Origin: Stakelama flava
GTDB taxonomy: Bacteria > Pseudomonadota > Alphaproteobacteria > Sphingomonadales > Sphingomonadaceae
Direction: 5' to 3'
Length of the DNA stretch: 64,000 bases
NCBI RefSeq assembly: GCF_019351405.1
Contig: NZ_JAHWZX010000002.1
Span: forward strand, 248,001-312,000
Position 1 is the first letter of the stretch; the number at the start of each line of letters is the position of its first letter. A model generated the notes under the pieces. The model did no database searches and was not told the origin of the DNA. It saw only the letters and a list, made by a program, of their open reading frames with translations. The translations under genes were made by a program, and so were the position numbers. Positions 55,574-64,000 of this stretch are shown piece after piece.

Positions 55574-56689
55574 TCACTCCGCCGCCTCAACCTGCGGCGC
55601 GCAGTCGCATCCGCTGCGCATCGGCTCTTCGCTCTCCATCGGCCGCAAGCCCAGCTTGGCGAAGAGCGCGGCATCGGCATTGTCGCCGGCATTGGCGGCG
55701 GTGAGTAGCTTGTCGCCGGTAAAGATCGAATTCGCGCCCGCCATGAAGCACAGCGCCTGTGTCGCCTCGCTCATGCTTTCGCGCCCCGCGCTCAGACGCA
55801 CCATACTCAGCGGCATGGTGATGCGCGCCACCGCGATTGTGCGAACGAATTCGATGTCATCGATCTTCGCCAGTGGCGTATCGGCGAGCATATCGCCTAG
55901 CGGCGTGCCCTTTACCGGCACCAGCGCGTTGACCGGAACGCTTTCGGGATGGCGTTCCAGCGTCGCGAGCGCATGGACGAAGCCCACCCGGTCGCTGCGC
56001 GTCTCACCCATGCCGACGATCCCGCCCGAACAGACGTTGATCCCCGCTGAGCGCACATTGTCGAGCGTTTCGAGCCGCTCTTCAAAGCTGCGCGTTGAAA
56101 TCACATTCGCGTAATTTTCCGGCGCGGTGTCGATATTGTGATTGTAATAATCGAGGCCCGCCTGCTTCAGCTGCGCCGCCTGTGACGGCGTCAGCATCCC
56201 CAGCGTCATGCAGGTTTCCATGCCCATCGCGCGCACGCCTTCGACGATCTCGACAATCGCGGGCATGTCGCGGTCCTTGGGGTTGCGCCAGGCGGCGCCC
56301 ATGCAGAACCGCTTCGACCCTGCATCCTTTGCCTGCGCCGCCGATTGCAGCACTTGCCGCACGTCCATCAGCTTGGTCGCCTTCACGCCGCTATCGGCAT
56401 GCGCGGATTGCGAGCAATAGCCGCAATCTTCGGGGCAGCCGCCCGTCTTGATCGACAGCAGCGTGCAAAGCTGCACCTCACCCGCCGCATGGTGCGCGCG
56501 GTGCACTTCGGCGGCGCGGAACAGCAATTCGGTGAAGGGAAGGTCGAACAGCGCGGCGATTTCCGCGCGCGTCCAGTCGGTACGCACGGCGTGCTCCTGC
56601 GCGGGCAGGAGCCCAGAGCCATGCACGCTACGCCCCGAACCCTGGGCTCCTGCCTGCGCAGGAGCACTGGCTGTTTCATTCATCGTCAT
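55574..56689 (-). CDS. bioB: biotin synthase with repeat-encoded N-terminal insert
   Basis: Radical SAM enzyme that inserts sulfur into dethiobiotin. The SAM cluster motif is [12 protein letters not shown] near residue 82; [21 protein letters not shown] and MGAGxN-like [12 protein letters not shown] are family blocks. The start overlaps the methylmalonyl-CoA mutase stop (ATGA). Residues about 8-34 are encoded by a palindromic repeat (56591-56667) and have no counterpart in ordinary BioB. The enzyme supplies the cofactor of PccA, which explains its place in this operon. Confidence 0.93.
   Translation of the reverse strand: MTMNETASAPAQAGAQGSGRSVHGSGLLPAQEHAVRTDWTRAEIAALFDLPFTELLFRAAEVHRAHHAAGEVQLCTLLSIKTGGCPEDCGYCSQSAHADSGVKATKLMDVRQVLQSAAQAKDAGSKRFCMGAAWRNPKDRDMPAIVEIVEGVRAMGMETCMTLGMLTPSQAAQLKQAGLDYYNHNIDTAPENYANVISTRSFEERLETLDNVRSAGINVCSGGIVGMGETRSDRVGFVHALATLERHPESVPVNALVPVKGTPLGDMLADTPLAKIDDIEFVRTIAVARITMPLSMVRLSAGRESMSEATQALCFMAGANSIFTGDKLLTAANAGDNADAALFAKLGLRPMESEEPMRSGCDCAPQVEAAE
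56591..56667. repeat. palindromic repeat inside the 5' end of bioB
   Basis: Arms of 28 bases at 56591-56618 and 56640-56667 are inverted complements with 2 mismatches; the loop is 21 bases. The core is CTGGGCTCCTGC / GCAGGAGCCCAG. It is read in frame through bioB codons about 8-34. The element resembles the one at 59577-59654 in size and arm plan. Confidence 0.75.
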
Positions 56690-58839
56690 TCGGCTGCCTC
56701 GTTCAGTTCGTCTTCGGGGGGCATGTTGTGGCCCAAAAGGCGCAGTACCTCACGCGCGGCTTCGGTCAAATTGGTGCCGGGGCCGAAAATCGCCTGCACG
56801 CCTGCATCGCGAAGGAATTGATAGTCCTGTGAGGGGATGACACCGCCCGCGATCACCCGGATATCGCTGCGCCCCTTTTCCTTCAAAAGGTCGATCAGTT
56901 GCGGGATCAGCGTCTTGTGGCCCGCCGCAAGGCTGGACGCGCCGATCACATCGACATCGCGTTCCAATGCAAGGGCGACCGCCTCTTCCGGCGTCTGGAA
57001 CAGCGGCCCGGCAGTCACGTCGAAGCCAAGGTCGCCGAACGCGGACGACACCAGATTCGCCCCGCGATCATGCCCATCCTGCCCCATTTTGGCGACCAGC
57101 ATCTTGGGCTTGCGGCCCAGCCGCCGTTCGGTCGCGGCGACACCCTCCTTCAGCGCTTCCCATTTACGTTCGCTGCCATAGGCACCGCCATACACCCCCT
57201 TCACCGGCGTCGGCATGGTGTCGTAGCGGCCGAACACATCCTCCATCGCAAGGCTGATCTCGCCCAGAGTCGCCCGTTCGCGCGCCGCATCGACCGCGAG
57301 CGCGAGCAGATTGCCCTCGCCCTTCGCGCCGTCGCGCAGCGCGTGGAGCGCGGCCTGACACTTCGCCTCGTCGCGATTCGCACGCACCTGCTCCAGCCGC
57401 GCTATCTGGCTTTGACGCACCTTGTGGTTATCGACGTCGAGGATTTCGATTGCCTCCTCGGTCTCTGGTCGGAACTTGTTGACGCCGACGATGGTATCTT
57501 CGCCGCGATCGACGCGAGCAGCGCGCGCAGCGCTGGCTTCTTCGATCATCGCCTTGGGCCAGCCGGCGGCGACCGCCTTTGCCATGCCGCCTTCGCCCTC
57601 GACCCGGTCGATAATCTCCTGCGCCTTGTCGACCAGTTCCTTGGTCAGCGATTCGACATAATAGCTGCCGCCCAGCGGATCGACGGTGTTGGTCATCCCC
57701 GTTTCTTCCTGAAGGATGATCTGCGTATTGCGGGCGATGCGCGCGGAAAAGTCGGTGGGAAGCGCGATCGCTTCGTCCAGCGCGTTGGTGTGCAGGCTCT
57801 GCGTCCCGCCCACCATTGCGGCCATCGCCTCGATCGTAGTGCGGATGACGTTGTTGTACACGTCCTGTTCGGTGAGGCTGACGCCGCTCGTCTGACAATG
57901 GGTGCGCAGCATTTTCGACCGGTCGGACTGCGCGCCCAGCTTCGTCATGGCATTGTACCACAGCGTACGCGCGGCGCGCAGCTTCGACACCTCCATGAAG
58001 AAGTTCATACCGATCGCGAAAAAGAAGCTCAGCCGGCCTGCAAACTTGTCGATATCGAGGCCCGACGCCACGCCATATTTCACATATTCGATGCCGTCGG
58101 CGATGGTGAAGGCAAGCTCCTGCACCTGCGTCGCCCCCGCCTCCTGCATATGATAGCCGGAGATCGAGATCGAATTGAAGCGCGGCATCTTTTCCGCCGT
58201 ATAGGCGAAGATGTCGGAGATGATCCGCATACTCGGCTGCGGCGGATAAATGTACGTGTTGCGGACCATGAACTCCTTCAGAATGTCGTTCTGAATGGTC
58301 CCCGAAAGTTTATCCGGCGATACGCCCTGCTCTTCCGCCGCGATGATGTAGAAGGCAAGGCACGGGATCACCGCACCGTTCATCGTCATCGACACGCTCA
58401 TTTCATCGAGCGGAATCTGGTCGAACAGGATTTTCATATCCTCGACGCTGTCGATGGCGACGCCCGCCTTGCCCACATCGCCGGTGACGCGCGGGTGATC
58501 GCTGTCATAACCGCGATGGGTGGCAAGGTCGAACGCGACCGACAGCCCCTTCTGCCCCGCAGCAAGGTTGCGGCGGTAAAAGGCGTTCGATTCCTCGGCG
58601 GTCGAAAAACCCGCATATTGGCGGATCGTCCAGGGGCGCCCGGTATACATGCTGGCATAGGGGCCGCGTGTATAGGGCGGAAATCCGGGCAACCCTGCGT
58701 CCCAGCCCTGCGTGTCCGCGCCGGTATAGAGCGGTTTTACGTCGATCCCCTCTGGCGTATGCCAGGTCAGATCGCGGCCCTTCGTCTCCTTCGAAGCCGC
58801 CGCCTGCCAAGCATCCAGCGTTGTTTTCTTGTCGGTCAT
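56686..58839 (-). CDS. scpA: methylmalonyl-CoA mutase
   Basis: Adenosylcobalamin-dependent enzyme converting methylmalonyl-CoA to succinyl-CoA. At 717 residues it is a single chain with both domains. The substrate barrel has [22 protein letters not shown] near residue 75 and [14 protein letters not shown]. The C-terminal B12 domain has [14 protein letters not shown] with the cobalt-binding His, then GASSLAAGH and GPGTN. ATG 58839 is preferred to a TTG four codons upstream. It overlaps bioB. A MeaB-type chaperone gene is not in the window. Confidence 0.95.
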   Translation of the reverse strand: MTDKKTTLDAWQAAASKETKGRDLTWHTPEGIDVKPLYTGADTQGWDAGLPGFPPYTRGPYASMYTGRPWTIRQYAGFSTAEESNAFYRRNLAAGQKGLSVAFDLATHRGYDSDHPRVTGDVGKAGVAIDSVEDMKILFDQIPLDEMSVSMTMNGAVIPCLAFYIIAAEEQGVSPDKLSGTIQNDILKEFMVRNTYIYPPQPSMRIISDIFAYTAEKMPRFNSISISGYHMQEAGATQVQELAFTIADGIEYVKYGVASGLDIDKFAGRLSFFFAIGMNFFMEVSKLRAARTLWYNAMTKLGAQSDRSKMLRTHCQTSGVSLTEQDVYNNVIRTTIEAMAAMVGGTQSLHTNALDEAIALPTDFSARIARNTQIILQEETGMTNTVDPLGGSYYVESLTKELVDKAQEIIDRVEGEGGMAKAVAAGWPKAMIEEASAARAARVDRGEDTIVGVNKFRPETEEAIEILDVDNHKVRQSQIARLEQVRANRDEAKCQAALHALRDGAKGEGNLLALAVDAARERATLGEISLAMEDVFGRYDTMPTPVKGVYGGAYGSERKWEALKEGVAATERRLGRKPKMLVAKMGQDGHDRGANLVSSAFGDLGFDVTAGPLFQTPEEAVALALERDVDVIGASSLAAGHKTLIPQLIDLLKEKGRSDIRVIAGGVIPSQDYQFLRDAGVQAIFGPGTNLTEAAREVLRLLGHNMPPEDELNEAAE

Positions 58840-58857
58840 TCGCTTGTCCAATGCAGC

Positions 58858-59691
58858 TCAGCAGCCGTCCAGCCGGTGCGCATCGCCGCCCTGAAGCGCA
58901 TATTTGCCGTTGATCAGCTTGTATGTGGCATCGAAACTGCGGCTGCCGGTGAAGTGAACGGTGAATGCCTGGCCCGGCGTGACTTGCGCGATTGTTCCGG
59001 TAATGTTGGTGCCGTCATCGGTCACCGCGCCCTTGTTGCTGTACGCGTTCTGGAACCGCGCGACCGTCAATGGCCCTTGCGGCGTCAGTTCGACGAGGTC
59101 GGTATAGCCGCAGCTATACCCTTGCCAGGTGCCGCCGCCCTTAGCCTCAATCACCGGCAGGTCGAGCAGGTCGTCGCGGATTTTCCATTCGCCGACCTCG
59201 CCGAAACTGCCGGTCTCGATCGCGTGCGGATAGCGGTGCGCGACGGTGTAGCCGTCACCGTCCTGCTTCAGATAGATTGCCGAGATAAATCCCGCCGACG
59301 CATGCGCGGCATCCTGCGCGGTGCCCTCGCTCACCAGTACGGGGCCGAACGGCGCGGCGACCAGCTTGTGATGGCTGAGCACATAGTGATCGTTCTTGCC
59401 GTCATAGGTCGCATCGCCGCCAAACGCCGCCTGCACTGCCGCGTCGAGATTGCCGGGAACCGGGGCGGCCGCGTTGGCGAGCGCTGCATTGTCGGGCTCA
59501 GGCGCGGTGCTGTTGTCGTCAGACTGGGGATTGCAAGCCGCAAGCGCTGCCACGAGAGCAACTGCCACCCCACCGCGTATTCCCGCGAACGCGGGGACCC
59601 AGAGCCGCGAACGCTGCGCTAGACCGCTCTGGACTCCCACCTGCGCGGGAGGACGGACTTGTGCACGAACATTGGAACGCTGATACACCAT
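58858..59691 (-). CDS. probable lipoprotein, repeat inserted ahead of its signal
   Basis: A protein of about 277 residues of unknown function. A hydrophobic stretch ends in the lipobox LAAC (VAVALVAALAACNPQ), so it is probably a lipoprotein. Before it lies an odd segment encoded by a palindromic repeat (59577-59654), which gives an unusually long n-region if ATG 59691 is the start. A GTG just before the hydrophobic stretch is an alternative start. The mature part has several beta-like segments and no recognised domain. It lies between epimerase and mutase genes, 5 bases after the epimerase stop. Confidence 0.65.
   Translation of the reverse strand: MVYQRSNVRAQVRPPAQVGVQSGLAQRSRLWVPAFAGIRGGVAVALVAALAACNPQSDDNSTAPEPDNAALANAAAPVPGNLDAAVQAAFGGDATYDGKNDHYVLSHHKLVAAPFGPVLVSEGTAQDAAHASAGFISAIYLKQDGDGYTVAHRYPHAIETGSFGEVGEWKIRDDLLDLPVIEAKGGGTWQGYSCGYTDLVELTPQGPLTVARFQNAYSNKGAVTDDGTNITGTIAQVTPGQAFTVHFTGSRSFDATYKLINGKYALQGGDAHRLDGC
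59577..59654. repeat. palindromic repeat inside the 5' end of the lipoprotein gene
   Basis: Arms at 59577-59605 and 59626-59654 are imperfect inverted complements (about 21 of 29), with a 20-base loop. The right end reads as WVPAFAG in the protein, a tell-tale of the GGTCCCCGCGTTCGCGGG-type repeat. 78 bases, almost the size of the bioB copy. Confidence 0.7.
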
Positions 59692-59696
59692 AAGCT

Positions 59697-60134
59697 TCAA
59701 TGCGCCTCCTTCGGCGTTTCCATGATTTCGGTAAGCTGACCGCCCATATCCTTGGGATGGACGAAGAAAATCATCGTGCCATGTGCGCCGATGCGGGGTT
59801 CGCCCAACACGCGTTTGCCCTGCCCTTCGAACCATGCTTTTGCTTCGTGAATATCGGGCACTTCATAGCAAATATGATGCTGCCCCCCGAGCGGGTTCTT
59901 CGCCAGCCATTTGCCGACCGCGCTGTCGGGATCGGTCGGTTCGAGCAGTTCGATCTGCGTTCCCGCCGTGCCGCTCTCGCCCGGCGTATTGACGAAGGCG
60001 ACGCGCACCTTCTGGCTTTCCAGCACGAAGGGTTGGGTAATGTCGGTGGCGCCCATCACCTCGCGATACTGCGCGATCGAAGCATCAAGGTCCGGCGTCG
60101 CGACGCCGACATGGTTGAGACGGCCGAGTTTCAT
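59697..60134 (-). CDS. mce: methylmalonyl-CoA epimerase
   Basis: Vicinal-oxygen-chelate fold enzyme, 145 residues, which interconverts (S)- and (R)-methylmalonyl-CoA between the carboxylase and the mutase. Metal ligands are expected from NHVGVATPDL near the N-terminus, QHHICYEVPDI in the middle and the Glu in GQLTEIME at the C-terminus. ATG 60134 is chosen; the extension to 60191 is encoded by a dispersed repeat. GAGGGG about 9 bases upstream comes from just beside that repeat. Confidence 0.92.
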   Translation of the reverse strand: MKLGRLNHVGVATPDLDASIAQYREVMGATDITQPFVLESQKVRVAFVNTPGESGTAGTQIELLEPTDPDSAVGKWLAKNPLGGQHHICYEVPDIHEAKAWFEGQGKRVLGEPRIGAHGTMIFFVHPKDMGGQLTEIMETPKEAH

Positions 60135-60148
60135 TTCCGAGTTCCCCT

Positions 60149-60179
60149 CGTCATTGCGAGCGTAGCGAAGCAATCCATT
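60149..60179. repeat. half copy of CGTCATTGCGAG repeat, left of GIY-YIG gene
   Basis: CGTCATTGCGAG followed by CGTAGCGAAGCAATCCA. It has the same first 12 bases and the same orientation as the full copy at 60488-60583, and lies 8 bases beyond the stop of the GIY-YIG gene. Confidence 0.75.
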
Positions 60180-60187
60180 TCTCGACC

Positions 60188-60493
60188 TCAACCTATCGTC
60201 ACGTCAGCGTACAGGTCGCGCCAGACCGGGTTAAGCGTGTCAATCAACGCCAGCTTCTTCATACGCGACCCGCCTTTGATCTGTTTCTCGCGCCCGATCG
60301 CCGCTTCCATTGTTTCCACCATTTCGTACCAGACCAGTAGTTTGCATCGGTAGCGTTTGGTGAACCCATCGATCATTCCTTCTCGATGCTGCCAAACTCG
60401 TTGGACGAGATCGGAAGTCACGCCACAATACAACGTTCCGTTCCGCCCGCTGGCCATGATGTAAACCGCAGGTTGCCGCACCCTACCCGTCAT
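60188..60493 (-). CDS. small GIY-YIG nuclease
   Basis: A 101-residue stand-alone GIY-YIG domain protein (YhbQ/UvrC-N-like). The two motif strands are AVYIMAS and TLYCGVT, so the second reads YCG instead of YIG. The catalytic Arg is in LVQRVWQHREG and the Glu probably in GREKQIKGG. Such proteins occur in many copies in sphingomonads. Its ATG lies inside the end of a full palindromic repeat and its stop is 8 bases from a half repeat, so gene plus repeats look like one unit set into the propionate operon. Confidence 0.88.
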   Translation of the reverse strand: MTGRVRQPAVYIMASGRNGTLYCGVTSDLVQRVWQHREGMIDGFTKRYRCKLLVWYEMVETMEAAIGREKQIKGGSRMKKLALIDTLNPVWRDLYADVTIG

Positions 60494-60583
60494 TGCGAGA
60501 AGCCGAAGGCGACGAAGCAAGCCAGCGACGCGCGCTCCGCTCTGGATTGCTTCCCCCGGCACAAGGCCGGGATCGCAATGACG
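60488..60583. repeat. full CGTCATTGCGA palindromic repeat, right of GIY-YIG gene
   Basis: A 96-base element with perfect 11-base terminal inverted repeats, CGTCATTGCGA and TCGCAATGACG. It overlaps the first two codons of the GIY-YIG gene and ends 26 bases from the 3' end of pccB. Confidence 0.85.
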
Positions 60584-60608
60584 AAATCAGGCATTGTCGG
60601 ATTGCACC

Positions 60609-62135
60609 TCACAGCGGAATATTGTCATGCTTCTTCCACGGATTTTCGAGCTGTTTGTTGCGCAGCTTTCTTAGCCCAAGCGCAATCCGCCGCCGCGTCG
60701 AATGCGGCTGGATCACCTCGTCGATAAAACCCTTTGATGCCGCGACGAACGGGTTGGCGAAGCGCGCTTCATATTCCGCCGTCTTTTCCGCGATCTCCTC
60801 AGGCGTTTTTCCGCGAAAGATGATCTCGACCGCGCCCTTCGCGCCCATCACCGCAATCTCCGCTGTCGGCCATGCATAGTTGAGGTCGCCGCGCAGATGC
60901 TTCGACGCCATCACGTCATACGCGCCGCCATAGGCCTTGCGCGTGATGATCGTGATTTTCGGTACTGTCGCTTCGGCATAGGCGAACAACAGTTTCGCGC
61001 CATGCTTGATGATGCCGTTATGCTCCTGACCCACGCCCGGCAGGAACCCAGGCACATCGACAAAGGTGACGATCGGAATATCGAACGCGTCGCAAAAGCG
61101 GACGAAGCGCGCGGCTTTCTTCGACGAATTGATGTCGAGCACGCCGGCCAGCACCATCGGCTGGTTCGCCACGACGCCCACCGTACGCCCCTCGATCCGC
61201 GCAAAGCCGCAAATGATGTTGGGCGCGTGCGCGGGCTGAATTTCGAAGAAATCGCTCTCATCCACCGTTTTGCGGATGAGCTCGTGCATGTCGTACGGCT
61301 GGTTCGCGTTCGGCGGAATGATCGTGTCGAGGCTTTTCTCGATCCGGTCCCATGGATCGTTGGTGGGGCGTTCGGGTAGTTCCTCCCGGTTCGACGCTGG
61401 CAGGAAGTCGATGAAGTCGCGCGCGGCGAGCAGCGCCTCGACATCATTTTCAAACGCCACGTCAGCGACCGACGATTTTGTCGTGTGCGTTACCGCGCCG
61501 CCCAGTTCTTCCTGGGTCACCACTTCGTTGGTCACCGTCTTCACCACATCGGGACCGGTGACGAACATATAGCTCGAATCCTTCACCATAAAGATGAAGT
61601 CGGTCATCGCCGGGCTGTACACCGCGCCGCCCGCGCACGGCCCCATGATGAGGCTGAGCTGCGGCACGACGCCGCTGGCCAGCACGTTGCGCTGGAACAC
61701 CTCGGCATAGCCGGCAAGGCTCGCCACGCCTTCCTGAATCCGCGCGCCGCCCGAATCGTTTAGCCCGATGACCGGCGCGCCGACCTTCATCGCCATGTCC
61801 ATCACCTTGCAGATTTTCTGCGCATGGCGTTCGGACAACGCACCGCCGAATACGGTGAAATCCTGACTGAAGAGATAGACGAGCCGACCGTTGATCGTGC
61901 CCGATCCGGTGACGACGCCGTCGCCCGGCACCGTCTGTTCGTCCATTCCGAAATCGACGCAATTATGTTCGACGAACATGTCATATTCTTCGAAACTGCC
62001 GGCATCGAGTAGCACCTCGATCCGTTCACGCGCGGTCAGCTTGCCCTTGGCATGTTGCTTGTCGATGCGGGCCTGCCCGCCGCCCATGCGCGCACCTTCG
62101 CGCCGGGTTTGAAGTTCCTTCAGAATGTCGAGCAT
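60609..62135 (-). CDS. pccB: propionyl-CoA carboxylase beta subunit
   Basis: Carboxyltransferase subunit, 508 residues, which moves the carboxyl group from biotin on PccA to propionyl-CoA. It has [24 protein letters not shown] near the N-terminus, [21 protein letters not shown], the acyl-CoA oxyanion region [16 protein letters not shown], and [13 protein letters not shown] in the second crotonase-like half. ATG 62135 has GGGGAG close upstream. It is the first gene of the minus-strand propionate operon, divergent from the regulator. Confidence 0.95.
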   Translation of the reverse strand: MLDILKELQTRREGARMGGGQARIDKQHAKGKLTARERIEVLLDAGSFEEYDMFVEHNCVDFGMDEQTVPGDGVVTGSGTINGRLVYLFSQDFTVFGGALSERHAQKICKVMDMAMKVGAPVIGLNDSGGARIQEGVASLAGYAEVFQRNVLASGVVPQLSLIMGPCAGGAVYSPAMTDFIFMVKDSSYMFVTGPDVVKTVTNEVVTQEELGGAVTHTTKSSVADVAFENDVEALLAARDFIDFLPASNREELPERPTNDPWDRIEKSLDTIIPPNANQPYDMHELIRKTVDESDFFEIQPAHAPNIICGFARIEGRTVGVVANQPMVLAGVLDINSSKKAARFVRFCDAFDIPIVTFVDVPGFLPGVGQEHNGIIKHGAKLLFAYAEATVPKITIITRKAYGGAYDVMASKHLRGDLNYAWPTAEIAVMGAKGAVEIIFRGKTPEEIAEKTAEYEARFANPFVAASKGFIDEVIQPHSTRRRIALGLRKLRNKQLENPWKKHDNIPL

Positions 62136-62192
62136 CCCGCTCCCCGTTTCAAACGCAGTTGCGATCCCAACTCCCAAGCCGGAAGCGCGGAC

Positions 62193-62235
62193 GCAAATGT
62201 TAAGTTGCGAACTTGCGGATCACGGGTTTGCAAAC
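62193..62235. promoter_or_regulatory. TTTGCAAA-like operators between pccB and regulator
   Basis: A perfect palindrome GTTTGCAAAC lies at 62226-62235. Two tandem octamers TTGCGAAC and TTGCGGAT lie at 62205-62220, and GCAAA at 62193. As I recall, PccR of Rhodobacter sphaeroides binds repeats of TTTGCAAA, so these are the likely binding sites of the adjacent ScfR-type protein. Confidence 0.6.
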
Positions 62236-62313
62236 TAGGCGGTTCAACGAACACTCCCCGTTCGTGCTGACCTTGTCGCAGGACGAATGGTGATAGTCGG
62301 GAGCATTCACGCC

Positions 62314-63705
62314 ATGACGCCCCCCCGCCGCATCTTCGCCGGACATCGCGTCCGCGCACTTCGCAAGCGGCTTTCCATCAGCCAGCGTGATCTTGCGCGG
62401 CGACTTGGCATTTCGGTCAGCTATCTGTCTCAGATCGAAAATGACGGACGACCGGTCACCGCGCCGGTACTGCTTGCGCTGGCCGAGGCATTCCCAAGCG
62501 AATGGGGGCAGGTGGATGGGGAAGAGGACACCACGCTGCTGGTCAACGCGGCCGACGCGGCGGGCGACCCCACGATCGGCGGCGATCCCGTTCCGGACGA
62601 CATGATCCGGCGCGCATGCATGCAACAGCCGCTGCTTGCCCGGCGGCTGGTCGCGATGCATGCCGCCTATCGCCGCAGCCAGGATCAGCTCGCGATGCTC
62701 GACGACCGGTTCACCAGCGGATCTGGCGACAGCGCGCCGCTCCCCTGGGAGGAGGTGCGCGACTGGTTTCACGCGTCGGGCAATTATATCGATGCGATCG
62801 ACCGTGCGGCCGAAACGCTGGCGCCCGAAGCGCAGCCGCTCGAAGACCGGCTTGCCGGGGCACATGGCGTGCGGATCGTTCACCCCACCACGCCCGACCA
62901 GCCGCTGCGCGCGTTCAATGCCGATACGCGCACGCTGTCGATCGACCCGTCGATTGCGCCCGAAAGCCACCGCTTCCTGCTCGCGCACCAGCTCGCCCGG
63001 CTGGAACTTGCCGATCTGATCGCCGATATCGCTGCCGATGCGCCGCTTCGTTCGGCCGAGGCGCGAAAGCTGCTGTCGGTCGGGCTGGCCAATTACGCCG
63101 CGGGTGCATTGTTGATGCCCTATGGCGAATTTCGCGACGCCGCGCGCGAGGTTCGCCACGATATCGACCGGCTGCGCCAGCGCTTCGGAGCCAGTTTCGA
63201 ACAGGCATGCCACCGCCTGTCGACGCTGCAGCGGCCGGGCGCGCAGGGCGTGCCGGTATTTTTCTGCCGGGTCGATATGGCGGGCAACATTACCAAGCGG
63301 CATTCGGCCACCCGCCTGCAATTCGCCCGCTATGGCGGCGCCTGCCCGCTATGGATAGTGCATGAGGCGGTGGCGATCCCCGACCGAATCCTCGTTCAAC
63401 TTGCCGAAACCCCCGACGGGGTTCGCTATGTTTCGATGGCGAAAGGGCTGGTGAAGCCGACGGCCAGCTATCTGCGCCCCGCGCGGCGCTATGCCGTCGC
63501 GCTTGGCTGCGAAGTCGAATATGCGCGCGATTTCATCTATGCCGACGAACTCGAACTGGGCGGTGCGCATTCGGCCACCCCGATTGGCGTGTCCTGCCGC
63601 ATATGCCCGCGCGACGATTGCGACCAGCGCGCGTTCCCGCCCGCCGGTCGCCGACTAACCGTCGATCCCGATCGCCGACGCGTCGTTCCCTATGGTTTCG
63701 GGTGA
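62314..63705 (+). CDS. short-chain acyl-CoA regulator (ScfR/PccR, XRE + ImmA/IrrE-like)
   Basis: A transcription factor of 463 residues expected to sense acyl-CoA esters and control propionyl-CoA carboxylation. The XRE helix-turn-helix lies at about residues 8-60 (LRKRLSISQRDLARRLGISVSYLSQIE). An ImmA/IrrE-like central domain with ESHRFLLAHQLARLE follows; the usual HExxH is not intact. The C-terminal DUF2083-type domain has cysteines in VSCRICPRDDCDQRAFPP. ATG 62314 matches the family N-terminus (MTPPRRIFAGHRVRALR). It is divergent from pccB, the usual place of this regulator. Confidence 0.88.
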   Translation: MTPPRRIFAGHRVRALRKRLSISQRDLARRLGISVSYLSQIENDGRPVTAPVLLALAEAFPSEWGQVDGEEDTTLLVNAADAAGDPTIGGDPVPDDMIRRACMQQPLLARRLVAMHAAYRRSQDQLAMLDDRFTSGSGDSAPLPWEEVRDWFHASGNYIDAIDRAAETLAPEAQPLEDRLAGAHGVRIVHPTTPDQPLRAFNADTRTLSIDPSIAPESHRFLLAHQLARLELADLIADIAADAPLRSAEARKLLSVGLANYAAGALLMPYGEFRDAAREVRHDIDRLRQRFGASFEQACHRLSTLQRPGAQGVPVFFCRVDMAGNITKRHSATRLQFARYGGACPLWIVHEAVAIPDRILVQLAETPDGVRYVSMAKGLVKPTASYLRPARRYAVALGCEVEYARDFIYADELELGGAHSATPIGVSCRICPRDDCDQRAFPPAGRRLTVDPDRRRVVPYGFG

Positions 63706-63823
63706 GGCCTGCCGGGCGCGAACTTGCCTGAACCGCGCTATCGCGGTATATTTCGGCGCAGAACCATCACCAAAGCCGGGCCGAAGAAAAAGAGCACAGG
63801 CAGATGGTTTGCGAAGGAGAAGG

Positions 63824-63934
63824 ATGATGGATCGACTCGATTCGGACGTGCGGCATTGCCCATTCGCGTTTCTGATGACGCTTTCGCTGACAGCGGCCGC
63901 GATCGTTGCGCTACTGGTCGTGCTCATCCGATAG
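63824..63934 (+). CDS. possible 36-residue single-helix membrane protein
   Basis: GAAGGAGAAGG immediately precedes two in-frame ATG codons at 63824 and 63827. The peptide has a charged start (MMDRLDSDVRH) and one hydrophobic helix to the end (FAFLMTLSLTAAAIVALLVVLI). The ribosome site is strong, but no family is recognised and the frame is short. A longer version from 63692 would overlap the regulator 3' end and is less likely. Confidence 0.45.
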   Translation: MMDRLDSDVRHCPFAFLMTLSLTAAAIVALLVVLIR

Positions 63935-64000
63935 CGAAGAGCAGAAAAGCCAGGACACAACCCACGGCGATCATCCGCCGCGTGGGGTAAGGAATGGTGG

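Noticed and set aside
56899..59622. A 907-codon open frame on the plus strand
   Set aside because: It is fully antisense to methylmalonyl-CoA mutase and the lipoprotein gene, both well supported. Its translation is rich in Arg, His and Asp and shows no domain. It results from high GC with GC-rich third positions.
63724..63990. An 88-codon plus-strand frame at the right edge
   Set aside because: It overlaps the better supported 36-codon frame at 63824, is very basic and has no ribosome site.

Overview
The window looks like chromosomal DNA of a sphingomonad (Alphaproteobacteria, Sphingomonadales). The evidence is high GC, two large TonB-dependent receptors, a type I secretion pair inside an exopolysaccharide (EPS) locus as in sphingan producers, an ScfR/PccR-type regulator beside propionyl-CoA carboxylase, and dispersed palindromic repeats beginning CGTCATTGCGAG that are common in this order. 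This is inference from gene content; no rRNA or tRNA gene was found.

Region 1 (1-22.8 kb) is an EPS locus with cell-envelope genes at its left edge: a partial SGNH hydrolase, a SleB-type wall hydrolase and a Rap1a-like exported protein. It holds a type I secretion ABC transporter and HlyD adaptor, a LapG-like transglutaminase-fold protease, a Wza-like export lipoprotein, a beta-barrel protein, a Wzc-like tyrosine autokinase, a Wzy/O-antigen-ligase-like membrane protein, three family 2 glycosyltransferases, a PPP-family phosphatase, a GMC oxidoreductase with an aldo/keto reductase, a GH16 glucanase-like enzyme and a small initiating sugar-phosphate transferase. No Wzx flippase is visible.

Region 2 (23.4-27.0 kb) is a sulfate-activation operon, cysD-cysNC-cysQ, making and recycling PAPS.

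Region 3 (27.0-36.6 kb) is an uptake and catabolism island: TetR regulator, TonB receptor, acyl-CoA ligase, MFS carrier, cytoplasmic GH2 beta-mannosidase and alpha/beta hydrolase. Two palindromes with the same half-site lie in front of the receptor and between the divergent ligase and MFS operons; they probably are the TetR operators. I suggest an acylated beta-mannoside as substrate.

Region 4 (36.7-52.1 kb) is a polysaccharide utilization locus. It has three exported clan GH-A-like glycosidases, GH43, an aldose epimerase, a Tat-exported sulfatase, a sodium/sugar symporter, a sugar-acid dehydratase (XylD type), a Gfo/Idh L-arabinose/galactose dehydrogenase and a TonB receptor. Together they suggest oxidative use of a pentose-rich, possibly sulfated, glycan. 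An AT-rich motif recurs in two of its divergent promoters. A TylF-like methyltransferase and a possible transposase remnant follow.

Region 5 (53.2-64 kb) is the propionyl-CoA to succinyl-CoA pathway: pccA, bioB, methylmalonyl-CoA mutase, a lipoprotein, methylmalonyl-CoA epimerase and pccB, all on the minus strand, with a divergent ScfR-type regulator. It is riddled with palindromic repeats. Two lie in frame inside the 5' ends of genes, and two bracket a small GIY-YIG nuclease gene that sits inside the operon like a mobile cassette.
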